From Archangium violaceum Cb vi76 (lineage in GTDB: Bacteria > Myxococcota > Myxococcia > Myxococcales > Myxococcaceae): 33,123 bases of DNA. Both the position numbers and the translations under genes were made by a program. The stretch spans positions 1 to 33,123 of the forward strand of contig NZ_JPMI01000078.1 in assembly GCF_000733295.1 (NCBI RefSeq), in the 5' to 3' direction. A model generated the notes under the pieces. It saw nothing but the letters and a program-made list of their open reading frames with translations. It searched no databases and was not told the origin of the DNA. Below are positions 16,678 through 25,392 of the stretch, in pieces (position 1 is the first letter of the stretch; every line of letters begins with the position of its first letter).

Positions 16678-17547
16678 TCACTGCACCTGCACCTTGAGGG
16701 TGACGGCGACGAGCCGTCCATTCTCTCCGCCGATGTCGTGGCGGTACGCGATGTCGATGCCACCGCCCGGCGTCAGCAGGCCGATGCCCACGCCGAGCTG
16801 GGAGGAGCGGGTGAACCCATCCCAGGTGTAGCCGGCGCGAACGGGGAAGCTCTGCCCGAACAGGTACTCCAGGCCGCCGCTGTAGGTGAGCGTGGTGCTG
16901 TTGTTGGTTTCGAAGTCGGCGCGCACGTCGGCGGCGAGGGTGAGGAGGCCGGCGAACACTCCGGCGTGGGCCGTGTAGTAGCGGGTGAGCTCGGCGTTGC
17001 CGGTGCCGATGAGGTTATGGGCGGAGATGCCGAGGGAGATGATGGGGGCGGGGCGGAAGATGATGCCGGCGTCGCCGGTGATGGCGTTGGCCTGCCGGGC
17101 GCCGCGCATCAGCAGGTAGCGCGAGGAGACGCCGACCATCAGGCTGTCGCCGAAGGGGATGGCGAGGGCCACGGTGTTGAGGTGACCGGTGGCGCGCTCG
17201 ACGCCCTTGCCGAGGGAGATGAGCTGGTAGCTGACGCCGGCGGCGAGTGCACTGGTGGACGAGTCGGCGAGGGCGACCATGCCGAAGGCGTCCTTGCCGA
17301 CCCAGTCCCAGGCGCCGGTGAGTTCGATGCGGTAGGAGCGGAATGCGGCGAGGGCGGCGGGGTTGCCGGTGCCCGACTCGGCGCCGACGCCCAGGGCGCG
17401 CCAGGCTCCACCCATGCCGTAGGCGCGAGCGCTCAAGATTTCGCGCAGATCCTCGGCGCGCGGCTGGCGCGAGGTGTCCTCCTGGGCGTGGGTCAGGGGG
17501 GCGAGCAGGAGGGTGAACAGGAGCGTCAGACGGTGCCACATCCGCAT
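16678..17547 (-). CDS. Outer-membrane beta-barrel protein (PorV/UPF0164-like)
   Basis: A 289-residue protein. A signal peptide (about 1-21, ending LTHAQ) is followed by AYGMGGAWRALGVGAESGTGNPAALA (about 42-67). This Gly-rich start, with its GNPAAL turn, is typical of PorV/PorQ-like and FadL-like barrels. The rest alternates amphipathic strands with short turns and ends VTLKVQVQ, a plausible final barrel strand though without a C-terminal aromatic residue. It probably sits in the outer membrane. Transport or assembly function cannot be assigned. The stop is 4 bp from the convergent TPR gene stop, so the two 3' ends are packed together without room for separate terminators. Confidence 0.75.
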   Translation of the reverse strand: MRMWHRLTLLFTLLLAPLTHAQEDTSRQPRAEDLREILSARAYGMGGAWRALGVGAESGTGNPAALAAFRSYRIELTGAWDWVGKDAFGMVALADSSTSALAAGVSYQLISLGKGVERATGHLNTVALAIPFGDSLMVGVSSRYLLMRGARQANAITGDAGIIFRPAPIISLGISAHNLIGTGNAELTRYYTAHAGVFAGLLTLAADVRADFETNNSTTLTYSGGLEYLFGQSFPVRAGYTWDGFTRSSQLGVGIGLLTPGGGIDIAYRHDIGGENGRLVAVTLKVQVQ

Positions 17548-17605
17548 GGGAGCGCATCCTAACTGCCTTGATGGAGGGGAGGGCCATCACTAGATTCGCC
17601 GCCCC

Positions 17606-18403
17606 ATGAAAGAGCCACAGAAGCGCAAGAGCGTGAAGCCAGCCGGGGCGGCCGTGATGAAGCGAGCCGTGGCGGTGTTGGGAGTCCTGGTGGCGATGAG
17701 CGCGGGCGCGTACGTGCTGCCGGGCGGTTCCATCCTGCGCCGGATGGTGGCGGCGCGCGAGGATCTGCCGTCGACGGCGCTGAAGGCGGACGGCTCGTTG
17801 CACTTCTACGGACCGGTGGTGAACGAGGCGGGAGGGGCGCTGGGATTGCCGACGGACCGGCCGGAGCTGGAGGCGGACGGCACGGTGTATTTGAGGCTGC
17901 CGGGCCGGTGCCGTTTCGAGGCGAAGGCACGGGAGGGCAACACGGTGGCGGCGGTGTCCTCGGGAGGCCGCAAGCGGGTGGAGGGCAAGGAGATTCCGGC
18001 GTTGTCGGAGGCGGTGCAGCAGTTGTGCGCGGTGTTGGGAGTGAGGGCGGAGTCGGCGGTGGAGGGGCGGGACGTGGTGGAGACGCACCTGCGCGCGCTG
18101 GGAATCGAGTCGCGCACGACCTCGTTGGGGCGGTTTGGCGGGGACGTGGTGTACGTGCTGGGGCAGCCGGGCGAGGGCAAGCCGCAGTTCTGGGTGTACA
18201 AGGACGGCTTCCGGCCTGCGCGGGTGAAGTACAAGGACGCGAAGGGGACGGCCTGGGACGTGCGGTTCCTGGACTACACCTCGCCGGTGACGGGCGAGAT
18301 GTTGCCGAGGAGCATCGAGGTGTGGCGTGGGGAGGACCGGGTGATGCGCTTCACGGTGCTGACGGGAGACACGAGGGCGAAGCTCGCCGACACGCTCTTC
18401 TGA
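17606..18403 (+). CDS. Exported protein with possible LolA/LolB-like fold
   Basis: 265 residues. A hydrophobic N-terminal segment (MKRAVAVLGVLVAMSAGAYVLPGG, at about residue 18) acts as a signal or signal-anchor. The alternative start ATG 17657 begins exactly there. The mature part is mostly beta strands: SLHFYGPVV, GTVYLRLPGRCRFEAK, KPQFWVYKDGFRPARVKYK, and GEMLPRSIEVWRGEDRVMRFTV. This strand pattern, with a phrase like 'P..IEV....D...RFTV', resembles lipoprotein-carrier (LolA/LolB) folds, but no signature residue confirms it. A helix (about 133-152, ALSEAVQQLCAVLG) breaks the sheet. It is followed by the triple 17-bp repeat and two hairpins. Confidence 0.65.
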   Translation: MKEPQKRKSVKPAGAAVMKRAVAVLGVLVAMSAGAYVLPGGSILRRMVAAREDLPSTALKADGSLHFYGPVVNEAGGALGLPTDRPELEADGTVYLRLPGRCRFEAKAREGNTVAAVSSGGRKRVEGKEIPALSEAVQQLCAVLGVRAESAVEGRDVVETHLRALGIESRTTSLGRFGGDVVYVLGQPGEGKPQFWVYKDGFRPARVKYKDAKGTAWDVRFLDYTSPVTGEMLPRSIEVWRGEDRVMRFTVLTGDTRAKLADTLF

Positions 18404-18413
18404 GCCCGCCCAG

Positions 18414-18464
18414 GAAGCGCACTTCACGAAGAAGCGCACTTCACGAAGAAGCGCGCTTCACCAA
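18414..18464. repeat. Three tandem 17-bp palindromic repeats
   Basis: Copies at 18414-18430, 18431-18447 and 18448-18464. The first two are identical (GAAGCGCACTTCACGAA); the third reads GAAGCGCGCTTCACCAA, whose first 12 bases are a perfect palindrome. They lie 10 bp after a gene stop and before the hairpin repeat, in the gap between convergent genes. The function is unknown. Confidence 0.9.
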
Positions 18465-18485
18465 GAACCCAGGTCCCCCAAGAAC

Positions 18486-18517
18486 CCCTCTCCCCTCGGG
18501 AGAGGGACGGGGTGAGG
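18486..18517 (+). terminator. Extragenic hairpin repeat, copy B, probable terminator
   Basis: CCCTCTCCC (18486-18494) and GGGAGAGGG (18498-18506) form the same 9-bp stem as copy A, followed by GGGGTGAGGG. Relative to the upstream gene (ending at 18403 here, the kinase for copy A) both copies read in the same direction: stem first, then the GGGGTGAGGG tail. That supports a transcript-end role. Confidence 0.6.
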
Positions 18518-18522
18518 GTGCC

Positions 18523-18542
18523 CGGGCCCAGGGTTGGGCCCG
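18523..18542. terminator. GC-rich hairpin at the leuS 3' end
   Basis: CGGGCCCA (18523-18530), loop GGGT, TGGGCCCG (18535-18542): a perfect 8-bp stem, 15 bp past the leuS stop codon (18558). There is no U-tract. It could terminate leuS transcripts or act in both directions, since two convergent genes meet here. Confidence 0.5.
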
Positions 18543-18557
18543 AGTCCCCGAGTCGGT

Positions 18558-21044
18558 TCAGCCGACGACCAGGTTGATGATGCGGCCCGGGACGTAGACG
18601 AACTTCTTCTCCGTCTTGCCCTGGGTATGGGCGAGGACGTTGGGGTCATTCGCGATGGCGGCGCGAACATCGGCCTCGGTGGCATCGCGGCGGAGCTTGA
18701 CCTTGCTGCGCATCTTCCCATTCACCTGGACGCCCATCTCGACGACATCGTCCACGGTGAGGGCGGGGTCGTAGGAGGGCCAGGGCTCGTAGGCGAGACT
18801 CTTCGTGGCACCGAGCCGCTCCCACAGTTCCTCGGCCAGGTGGGGCGCGAAGGGAGACAGCAGGAGGGCGAAGGTCCGGGCCGTCTCGAGCGGCACGCGA
18901 GGAATATCCGCGAGCCGGTTGGTGAGGATCATCAGGGCGCTGACGGCGGTGTTGAGCCGGAGGGCCTCGATGTCCTCGCCGACCTTCTTCACGGTCTTGT
19001 GCAGGAGCCGGAGCGACTCCTCGTCGAGGGGGGCCTCGGCGGCCCCTGGCTCCTCGCGGACGAACGCGAGGGTATTCCAGGCGCGGTCGAGGAAGCGGCG
19101 GACGCCGGTGACGCCCTGGGTCTGCCAGGGCTTCACGGCCTCGAGGGGGCCCATGAACATCTCGTAGACGCGGAGCGAGTCGGCGCCGTGGCGCTGGACG
19201 ACCTCGTCGGGGTTGACGACGTTGCCGCGGGACTTGGACATCTTCTCGTTGTTCTCGCCGAGAATCATGCCCTGGTGGACGAGCTTGCCGAAGGGCTCGG
19301 GGTGCGAGACGACGCCGCAGTCGAAGAGGACCTTGTGCCAGAAGCGGGCGTAGAGCAGGTGGAGGACGGCGTGCTCGGAGCCGCCGACGTACAGGTCCAC
19401 GGGCATCCAGGCGTCATAGGCCTCCTTGGAGAAGGCGGCCTGGGTGTTGTGCGGGTCGATGAAGCGCAGGTAGTACCAGCACGAGCCGGCCCACTGGGGC
19501 ATGGTGTTCGTCTCGCGGGCGAACCACTTGCCGTCCTTCTGGAAGAAGCGCCAGTCGAGCGCGCGGGACAGGGGCCCGGCGGGGTCGTCCGAGGGCTTGA
19601 AGTCCTCGAGCTCGGGCAGGCGCACGGGCAGCTCGCTCTCGGCGACGGCGATGGGCTGGTCGTAGCGGACGGTGTGCGGATGCTTGCGCGGATCCGTGGA
19701 GCCCGCGGGCAGCTCGACGGGGAAGTAGACGGGGATGGGCTCGCCCCAGTAGCGCTGGCGGGAGAAGACCCAGTCGCGCAGGCGGTACTGCACGCGGCGG
19801 GTGCCCAGGCCTTTCTGCTCCAGGTGGGAGATCATCGTGGCCTTGGCGTCGGGCGTGCGCTGGCCGTCGAGGAACCCCGAGCGGACGGCGACACCGTCGG
19901 CGGTGACGGCCTCGGTCCAGGAGGCGGTGTCGTGGAGCTGGCCGTCGGGCGAGACGACCTCGACCACGGGCAGCCCGAAGGCGCGGGCGAACTCGAAGTC
20001 GCGCTCGTCGTGGGCGGGGACGCTCATGATGGCGCCGGTGCCGTAGGAGCCCAGCACGAAGTCCGCCACCCAGATGGGCAGCCGGGCCCCGGAGATGGGG
20101 TGGAGCGCGTAGGCGCCGGTGAACTCACCCGTCTTCGTCTTGGTGAGCGCCGTGCGATCCATGTCGCTCTTGCTGACGACGGAGTCGCGGTAGGCGAGCA
20201 CCTTCTGCCGGTGCTCCGGGGTGACGAGCGACTCGAGCAGCGGGTGCTCGGGGGCGATGACCATGTACGTGGCGCCGAAGAGGGTGTCCGGGCGCGTGGT
20301 GAAGATGCGGAGCTTCTCGCCGCGGCCCTCGAGGGCGAAGTCCACCTCGGCGCCCTCGCTGCGGCCGATCCAGTGGACCTGCTTCTCCTTGGTCTCGGGC
20401 CAGTCGAGCCCCTGGAGCTCCTGGGCCAGGCGGTCCGCGTAGGCGGTGATGCGCAGCGTCCACTGACGGAGGGGGAGGCGGACTACGGGGTGGCCGCCGC
20501 GCTCGCTCTTGCCGTCGATGACCTCTTCATTGGCGAGCACGGTGCCGAGGGCGGGGCACCAGTTCACGGGCAGCTCGGCCTGGTAGGCGAGTCCGCGCTG
20601 GAAGAGCTTGAGGAAGATCCACTGGGTCCAGCGGACGTAGGCCTCGTCGGTGGTGGCCAGCTCGCGCGACCAGTCATACGAGAAGCCGAGCGACTTGAGC
20701 TGCCGCTTGAAGGTGGCGATGTTCTTCGCCGTGGTCTGGGCGGGGTGGGTGCCGGTCTCGATGGCGTGCTGCTCGGCGGGGAGGCCGAAGGAGTCCCAGC
20801 CCATGGGGTGGAGGACGTCCACGCCGCGCATGCGCTGGTAGCGGGCCACGATGTCGGTGGCGGTGTAGCCCTCCGGGTGGCCCACGTGGAGCCCCGAGCC
20901 GGAGGGGTAGGGGAACATGTCGAGGATGTACGCCTTGGGGCGGCCCGGGTGACGGCGGGCTTCGAAGGTCTTCTCCTGCTCCCAGCGGGCCTGCCACTTG
21001 GGCTCGATGGACGAGGGATCGTACTTGGGACGCTCTGTGGACAT
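18558..21044 (-). CDS. leuS: Leucyl-tRNA synthetase
   Basis: An 828-residue class I aminoacyl-tRNA synthetase charging tRNA-Leu in the cytoplasm. The HIGH motif appears as HVGH (53-56) within [16 protein letters not shown], and KMSKS is at 601-605. The Leu-specific leader [18 protein letters not shown] and the editing (CP1) domain with [20 protein letters not shown] are both present, so the enzyme looks complete. The length is close to the usual 820-870 residues. The start at 21044 begins the canonical N-terminus; the open frame extends upstream but only as a shadow. There is no visible ribosome site and no T-box-like leader. It is transcribed away from the methyltransferase gene at 21126. 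Confidence 0.97.
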   Translation of the reverse strand: MSTERPKYDPSSIEPKWQARWEQEKTFEARRHPGRPKAYILDMFPYPSGSGLHVGHPEGYTATDIVARYQRMRGVDVLHPMGWDSFGLPAEQHAIETGTHPAQTTAKNIATFKRQLKSLGFSYDWSRELATTDEAYVRWTQWIFLKLFQRGLAYQAELPVNWCPALGTVLANEEVIDGKSERGGHPVVRLPLRQWTLRITAYADRLAQELQGLDWPETKEKQVHWIGRSEGAEVDFALEGRGEKLRIFTTRPDTLFGATYMVIAPEHPLLESLVTPEHRQKVLAYRDSVVSKSDMDRTALTKTKTGEFTGAYALHPISGARLPIWVADFVLGSYGTGAIMSVPAHDERDFEFARAFGLPVVEVVSPDGQLHDTASWTEAVTADGVAVRSGFLDGQRTPDAKATMISHLEQKGLGTRRVQYRLRDWVFSRQRYWGEPIPVYFPVELPAGSTDPRKHPHTVRYDQPIAVAESELPVRLPELEDFKPSDDPAGPLSRALDWRFFQKDGKWFARETNTMPQWAGSCWYYLRFIDPHNTQAAFSKEAYDAWMPVDLYVGGSEHAVLHLLYARFWHKVLFDCGVVSHPEPFGKLVHQGMILGENNEKMSKSRGNVVNPDEVVQRHGADSLRVYEMFMGPLEAVKPWQTQGVTGVRRFLDRAWNTLAFVREEPGAAEAPLDEESLRLLHKTVKKVGEDIEALRLNTAVSALMILTNRLADIPRVPLETARTFALLLSPFAPHLAEELWERLGATKSLAYEPWPSYDPALTVDDVVEMGVQVNGKMRSKVKLRRDATEADVRAAIANDPNVLAHTQGKTEKKFVYVPGRIINLVVG

Positions 21045-21125
21045 GGCGGCCGTATGTAGCACGACGCTCGGGGGGACGCCGTCCTCCGTGGTAGGGGATG
21101 TCCACGCGTTCTCGCTGGAGGGTTC

Positions 21126-21692
21126 ATGTCCGAGGAAGACAGGCAGCGGTGGAACACGCGCTATCGCGAGCAGCAGGGGACCCGGGAGCCCTCGGTGTTC
21201 CTCCGGTCGCTCACGGACCTGCTGCCGGGCACGGGCCGGGCGCTCGAGGTGGCGGGAGGCGCGGGGCATGACGCCGTGTGGCTCGCGAGGCGCGGCCTGG
21301 ACGTCACCCTGACGGACGTCTCGGATGTCGCGCTCGAGCGGGCCGCGGAGAACGCACGCGCGGCGGGTGTGCCCCTGCGGCTCCAGCGGCTGGATGTGGA
21401 GACCGAGCCGCTGCCACCCGGGCCCTTCGAGCTCGTGCTCTGCGTGAACTTCCTCTGGCGGCCGCTGTTCGCGGAGGTCTCGAAGGTGCTCGCGCCGGGC
21501 GGGCTGTTCGTCTTCGCCCAGCCGACGCGGAGCAACCTGCAACGGCACGCGCATCCCTCGGCCCGCTTCCTGTTGGAGGACGGCGAGCTGCCCGGGCTGC
21601 TCCAGGGACTGGAGCTCGTCTCGTACACGGAGGGGTGGACCGGGGAGGGGCGGCACGAGGCCCGCCTGGTGGCGAGGCGGGCTGGGGCATGA
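21126..21692 (+). CDS. Class I SAM-dependent methyltransferase
   Basis: 188 residues, probably cytoplasmic. Motif I is [19 protein letters not shown] (about 39-57), with the acidic LTDVS strand (about 61-65) binding the ribose. [27 protein letters not shown] carries motif II and the post-motif region, and [12 protein letters not shown] follows. The architecture is close to methyltransferase_11/TehB-like small-molecule enzymes. The substrate cannot be inferred. The ATG at 21126 directly precedes [14 protein letters not shown], a typical family start. It is divergent from leuS, with 81 bp between starts. Confidence 0.88.
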   Translation: MSEEDRQRWNTRYREQQGTREPSVFLRSLTDLLPGTGRALEVAGGAGHDAVWLARRGLDVTLTDVSDVALERAAENARAAGVPLRLQRLDVETEPLPPGPFELVLCVNFLWRPLFAEVSKVLAPGGLFVFAQPTRSNLQRHAHPSARFLLEDGELPGLLQGLELVSYTEGWTGEGRHEARLVARRAGA

Positions 21693-21740
21693 GTCGGAGG
21701 CCCTGGGGCTTCATGCTATGAGGCGGCGGTGGGAGATCTC

Positions 21741-22367
21741 ATGGAGCTGCTCTGGAGTCCGGTTGGAATCGGTGTGCTGTGGCTCGTCCTGCACTGCGCC
21801 GACTATCTGCTCACCATCGCCGCGGCGAGGCTGAAGGCCCGGGGAGACCTCGGGAAGCGGGTGGAGATGGGGGGCAGCTACGAGCTCAATCCCCTCTTCG
21901 TGCAGGCGGTGGAGAAGGGGCAGTGGGTCTCCAGGCGATTTCTGCTGACGCTGGGGGCCGGGGCGATCGCGCTCCCCCTGGCGGTGGCGTACTTCGACTG
22001 GGTGGCGGAGATGGGGTTGGAGGATGTCCGTGGCCTTTCGGAGGCCATGTGTGGCGCCCTGGTCGTGACGCGCTTCGCGGTCATCTCCGTCCACCTGCAG
22101 AACCTCATGCTCTTCCGGAGGCTGCTGCACGTGCCCGAGGCGTCGATCGTCAGCCTGCGCTACGACCGCGGCACGGTCATGATGGTGACCCGCGCCCGGA
22201 AGGTGGAGCTGACGGCCTTCTGCGCGATCGCCGCCCTCGTGAGCGGCCGGCCCTTCTTCCTGGGAGGCCTCGCGGCGACCCTCGGCCTCGTCGCCATGCT
22301 GTTCCTCTGGGGACGTCGTCAGGTGTCCACCACGCCGGCTACCCAATCCTCCGCGCCGGGCTCCTGA
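21741..22367 (+). CDS. Multi-pass inner-membrane protein, unknown function
   Basis: About 208 residues with four to five hydrophobic segments: near 6-28, 70-90, 103-125 and 155-195. The N-terminal LHCADYLLT and the following polar stretch MGGSYELNPLF resemble small membrane proteins of the DUF5658 type, but I do not recognise it firmly. ATG 21741 is preferred over an in-frame GTG at 21729 because GGGAG (21731-21735) sits 5 nt upstream. It probably follows the methyltransferase in one transcript (48 bp gap). A perfect hairpin lies downstream at 22447-22469. Confidence 0.68.
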   Translation: MELLWSPVGIGVLWLVLHCADYLLTIAAARLKARGDLGKRVEMGGSYELNPLFVQAVEKGQWVSRRFLLTLGAGAIALPLAVAYFDWVAEMGLEDVRGLSEAMCGALVVTRFAVISVHLQNLMLFRRLLHVPEASIVSLRYDRGTVMMVTRARKVELTAFCAIAALVSGRPFFLGGLAATLGLVAMLFLWGRRQVSTTPATQSSAPGS

Positions 22368-22446
22368 GCCATCCGAAGAAAGCCCGTGCGGGAGCCTGCC
22401 CTCAGCTCGAGAGCAGGAGGGACCCCGCCGGGCACGGTCTCGCCAG

Positions 22447-22469
22447 ACTTGTCCAACAACTGGACAAGT
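22447..22469. terminator. Perfect 9-bp hairpin between convergent genes
   Basis: ACTTGTCCA (22447-22455) and TGGACAAGT (22461-22469) with a 5-nt loop, between the membrane protein stop (22367) and the TVP38 gene stop (22501). There is no U-tract; a bidirectional terminator is likely, and a protein-binding site is the alternative. Confidence 0.5.
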
Positions 22470-22500
22470 TCGTGAAGAGCGCGCCCGGGAGGCGGGACAT

Positions 22501-23205
22501 TCACGTCGAGGACTCGTTCAGCGTGGTGGCGAGGGCCCGGCGGGCGAGCCGGGTGATGTACACGGTGGCGAGGGCGGTGGCGGCCAGTCCACCCCAGAAG
22601 AAGAGCTGCCCGGAGAGGCCGGTGTCGGGACGTTCTCCCTGGGAGAGCTGGGCGGCGCTCGTCACCAGCGAGCCCAGGTACACGTAGAGCATCGTGGCGG
22701 GCAGCAGGCCGAGGGTGGTCGCGGGCGCGTAATCGCGCAGACGCACGCGGGTGAGCGACAGGGAGTAGTTGAGAAAGCTGAACGGGAAGATGGGCGAGAG
22801 GCGCAGCAGCAACACCACCCTGAAGCCCCGGGCGGCCACGGCGGTGTCCACGGCGGTGAACCTCGGCTGGCCCGCGAGGCGTCGGGCCACCCGCTCGCGC
22901 AGGACGGTGCGCCCGAGCAGGAAGGATGCGAGGGACGAGAGGTTGCTCGCCACCACCACCAGGAGCGTGCCGTACACGGGCCCGTAGACGAAGCCGGCCC
23001 CCAGGTTCAGCGCGGTGGCGGGCACCATCAGCATGGTCGCCACCGCGTACACGGCGACGTAGAGCACCGCGCCCGTCAGGCCCATGCCGCGGATGCGCTC
23101 GACGAGCCCCAGCAGCCACGTGTCCACGGGCAGCAGCGTGATGGCGAGCACCAGCGCCAACACCCCCGACACCGCCACTGCCCATCGCCCGATGCGGCGT
23201 GCCAT
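22501..23205 (-). CDS. TVP38/TMEM64-family (VTT domain) membrane protein
   Basis: A 234-residue inner-membrane protein. The conserved VTT/SNARE-associated core reads ALNLGAGFVYGPVYGTLLVVVASNLSSLASFLLGR (about 65-99), with G..FG..xG-type spacing. It is followed by a helix FRVVLLLRLSPIFPFSFLNYSLSLT (about 127-151), the family's second signature with R-x-S-P-I-x-P. Six or so membrane segments are predicted. Bacterial relatives (DedA/TVP38) are linked to lipid scrambling and membrane homeostasis; a specific role here is inference. The start at 23205 (MARRIGRWAV) gives a positively charged N-terminus before the first helix. It diverges from the second pseudouridine synthase. Confidence 0.9.
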   Translation of the reverse strand: MARRIGRWAVAVSGVLALVLAITLLPVDTWLLGLVERIRGMGLTGAVLYVAVYAVATMLMVPATALNLGAGFVYGPVYGTLLVVVASNLSSLASFLLGRTVLRERVARRLAGQPRFTAVDTAVAARGFRVVLLLRLSPIFPFSFLNYSLSLTRVRLRDYAPATTLGLLPATMLYVYLGSLVTSAAQLSQGERPDTGLSGQLFFWGGLAATALATVYITRLARRALATTLNESST

Positions 23206-23321
23206 GCCCCCATCCTAACGGCCGTTGAGGCTCCGGTCGTCATTCGTCGCCCAGGATGCCTGGAAGGCGGACCGTCTTTCGCCAGTGGTTTCCCGGAAGG
23301 CCCCGCCGTAGAAGGGACTCC

Positions 23322-24254
23322 ATGCCGTCCCAGAAGATCTCCGTCCCCCGCGAGGCCGCCGGCGAGCGGCTCGACAAGTTTCTCTCGGCGCACGTGCCCG
23401 GGCTCTCGTTGGAGCGGGCGCGTTCGCTCATCGAGAAGGGCCATGTGCTCATCCGCGGGAAGAAGTGCCAGATGTCGCGCAAGCTGTGGGGCGGAGAGGA
23501 GATAGAGCTCAGCCGTCCCCCGCCGCGAGCCCCCACACGCGCCGCGGTGAGCCGCTCGGCCGAGGGGCCCGAGCTGCCGGTGCTCCACGATGACGCCTCG
23601 ATGGTCATCGTGAACAAGCCAGCGGACCTGGTGGTGGAGCCGGCGGGGGGGAGTGTGCCCTCGGTGGTGGAGCTGCTGGCGGCGAGGCTGCCGCCCTTCG
23701 ACGTGGAGGGCGTCGCACAACCCGGTGTGGTGCACCGGTTGGACCGGGAGACGAGCGGATGCCTCGTGCTGGCGCGCACGGACGAGGCCGTGGCGGCGCT
23801 GGATCGGGCGTTCCAGGAGAAGCGGGTGGACAAGCGCTATTGGGCGATCGTGCTGGGAGAGACGCCCGAGCGTGATCGGCTCGAGGGCCCGTACGGGAGG
23901 GATCCGAGGAACCCGAGGCTCTTCACGACGAAGGTGCACTCGGCGCGGCGGGCGGCGCTCTCGTACGAGGTGCGCGAGCGGCTGAAGGGCGCGACGCTGG
24001 TGGAGGTGAAGCTGGAGACGGGGCGCACGCACCAGATTCGCGTGCAGATGTCCGAGGCGGGCTACCCGGTGCTCGCCGACTCGCTGTACGGCCCGGAGGA
24101 GAGCCGGAAGCACCCGGCGGCGAAGGAGATGGGCCGGCATGCGCTGCACGCGGTGCGGCTGTCCCTGCCGAGCCCCGCCACGGGAGGTGTGGTGAGCGTC
24201 GAGGCGCCACTGCCCGAGGACTTCCAGCGCGCGCTCACGCTGCTCCGGGGGTGA
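23322..24254 (+). CDS. RluA-family RNA pseudouridine synthase (second copy)
   Basis: 310 residues from ATG 23322, supported by GAAGGG about 5 nt upstream. The N-terminal S4 domain (about 6-65) includes ERLDKFLSAHVPGLSLERARSLIEKG. The catalytic core shows VNKPADLVVEP (97-107) and HRLDRETSG (138-146) with nucleophile Asp141, then ETGRTHQIRVQM and a DSLYG segment. This is the RluC/RluD-like order. It shares little beyond family motifs with the copy at 8016-8930, so they are probably paralogues with different rRNA targets rather than a recent duplication. It is preceded by a 116-bp gap with no other feature. Confidence 0.93.
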   Translation: MPSQKISVPREAAGERLDKFLSAHVPGLSLERARSLIEKGHVLIRGKKCQMSRKLWGGEEIELSRPPPRAPTRAAVSRSAEGPELPVLHDDASMVIVNKPADLVVEPAGGSVPSVVELLAARLPPFDVEGVAQPGVVHRLDRETSGCLVLARTDEAVAALDRAFQEKRVDKRYWAIVLGETPERDRLEGPYGRDPRNPRLFTTKVHSARRAALSYEVRERLKGATLVEVKLETGRTHQIRVQMSEAGYPVLADSLYGPEESRKHPAAKEMGRHALHAVRLSLPSPATGGVVSVEAPLPEDFQRALTLLRG

Positions 24255-24292
24255 ACCTCGCGGCTCCCGCTATTCATGGAATAATCGGGTTA

Positions 24293-24321
24293 TTGGGAAA
24301 AGTTAATTTCCGTGTTATAGA
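24293..24321 (+). promoter_or_regulatory. Candidate sigma-70-type promoter
   Basis: TTGGGA (24293-24298), 17 nt, TATAGA (24316-24321), ahead of the lipoprotein start at 24365. The region 24270-24340 is markedly AT-rich and also contains the small inverted repeat AATAA-tcggg-TTATT (24280-24294). Spacing and both hexamers fit the housekeeping consensus. Confidence 0.5.
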
Positions 24322-24364
24322 AGTTTTCCAGTATAGGACCGATTCTTCCCCGAGGAGTGCCGCG

Positions 24365-25135
24365 ATGAAGCGAGAGCTGAGGCGTTCTGCCCCGTATGCC
24401 CTGTTGGCGGGAATGATGCTGGTGGCCTGTGGTGCTCCCGAGGAGGGAGGGCTGGCGCCGTCCGAGGACGTGGGGACGAAGGGGTCCGCCATCTGCTCGG
24501 GTTCGAGCGTGAGCGCCCTGTCGCTGGGGGGCTTCAGCTCGTGGGGAGGGGAGGCGGCCGGCAGCGGGAGTTGGACGGTGACCTATCCCGCCAACGGCAT
24601 CCACGTGGACTACTACATCGACGGCACGCTGCGGGGTTCCTCGGACATCCAGGGCGATGCCAACCGTTCGGGCACCTGGAACTTCAGCTACAGCCCGGTG
24701 AACTGTGGCTCGCACAGCTTCCAGGCGAAGGCCTACCCCATCACCATCAACAGCACAGGGACGATCGACAGGTGCCCGACGTCCGGCACCAAGACGGTGA
24801 CCACGAGCTTCTCCCAGTCCTGCCCGACGGCGTCCATCTCCTGCTCGCGCCCCGTCAACACCCACATCCTGAATTGTCAGGGCACGGGGAGCGGAGGCTC
24901 GGGCGGTCCGTACACCTACCACTGGCAGGTCTACGCCCAGCCCTACAACGAGCCGTCCTACTACTCGTCCTGGTACCCGAGCTCGAGCTCCACGACGAGC
25001 ATCACCTGCCCGTATCACAACTGGGATCCCCCCTACGATCTGGGGAGGATTTCCCTCAAGGTGAGTGACAGCAGCGGGCTGATGTCGGGCGTCGTCACCG
25101 GCGAGGCCTTCCCCTGCATCGCCGGCATCCTCTGA
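24365..25135 (+). CDS. Cysteine-rich surface lipoprotein, unknown function
   Basis: 256 residues. The signal peptide has lipobox LVAC (Cys22), followed by an acidic Gly/Pro-rich tether. The mature domain is Ser/Thr/Gly/Tyr-rich and beta-strand-like, with at least eight Cys residues (for example in AICSG, VNCGSHSF, DRCPTS, SCPTASISCSRP, LNCQG, TCPYH, FPCIAG), so it is probably stabilised by disulfides. Two Ig- or PKD-like repeats are suggested by SWTVTYPANG and YTYHWQVYAQP. GAGGAG at 24352-24357, 7 nt upstream, fixes ATG 24365 over the earlier in-frame GTG. I do not recognise the family. A promoter candidate is directly upstream. Confidence 0.78.
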   Translation: MKRELRRSAPYALLAGMMLVACGAPEEGGLAPSEDVGTKGSAICSGSSVSALSLGGFSSWGGEAAGSGSWTVTYPANGIHVDYYIDGTLRGSSDIQGDANRSGTWNFSYSPVNCGSHSFQAKAYPITINSTGTIDRCPTSGTKTVTTSFSQSCPTASISCSRPVNTHILNCQGTGSGGSGGPYTYHWQVYAQPYNEPSYYSSWYPSSSSTTSITCPYHNWDPPYDLGRISLKVSDSSGLMSGVVTGEAFPCIAGIL

Positions 25136-25248
25136 GGCGGGCATCGTCGGGCAACCAACGATGACATGACCGCAGGAGTGGGCCGGTATGATCCCGCCCT
25201 GGCGAGAGTGGTTCGTAAGTACCTGGAAATACAGGAGATGAGAGGTGG

Positions 25249-25278
25249 GGTGGACCCCGGCGAGAGAGGGGGTCCACC
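25249..25278. promoter_or_regulatory. Perfect 10-bp inverted repeat in the intergenic stretch
   Basis: GGTGGACCCC (25249-25258) and GGGGTCCACC (25269-25278) with a 10-nt loop, in the 257-bp gap between two exported-protein genes (25136-25392). It may terminate the upstream gene or form a leader structure for the downstream one. A weaker pair, CATCGT and ACGATG, lies near 25143-25164. Nothing else was seen in the gap. Confidence 0.45.
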
Positions 25279-25392
25279 ACGCTGGATGCCGGAGTGTATG
25301 TCAGACCCGGCGAGTAGTTTGCGTCCTTGCCGCTGAACCGGAACCGACGCGCCATGGGCGTGAAGGAGGGTGTCAGCCGGCAAGGGGGTTTC

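Noticed and set aside
18534-21059. An 841-codon plus-strand frame opposite leuS
   Set aside because: It is a shadow frame; leuS is complete with all motifs on the minus strand.
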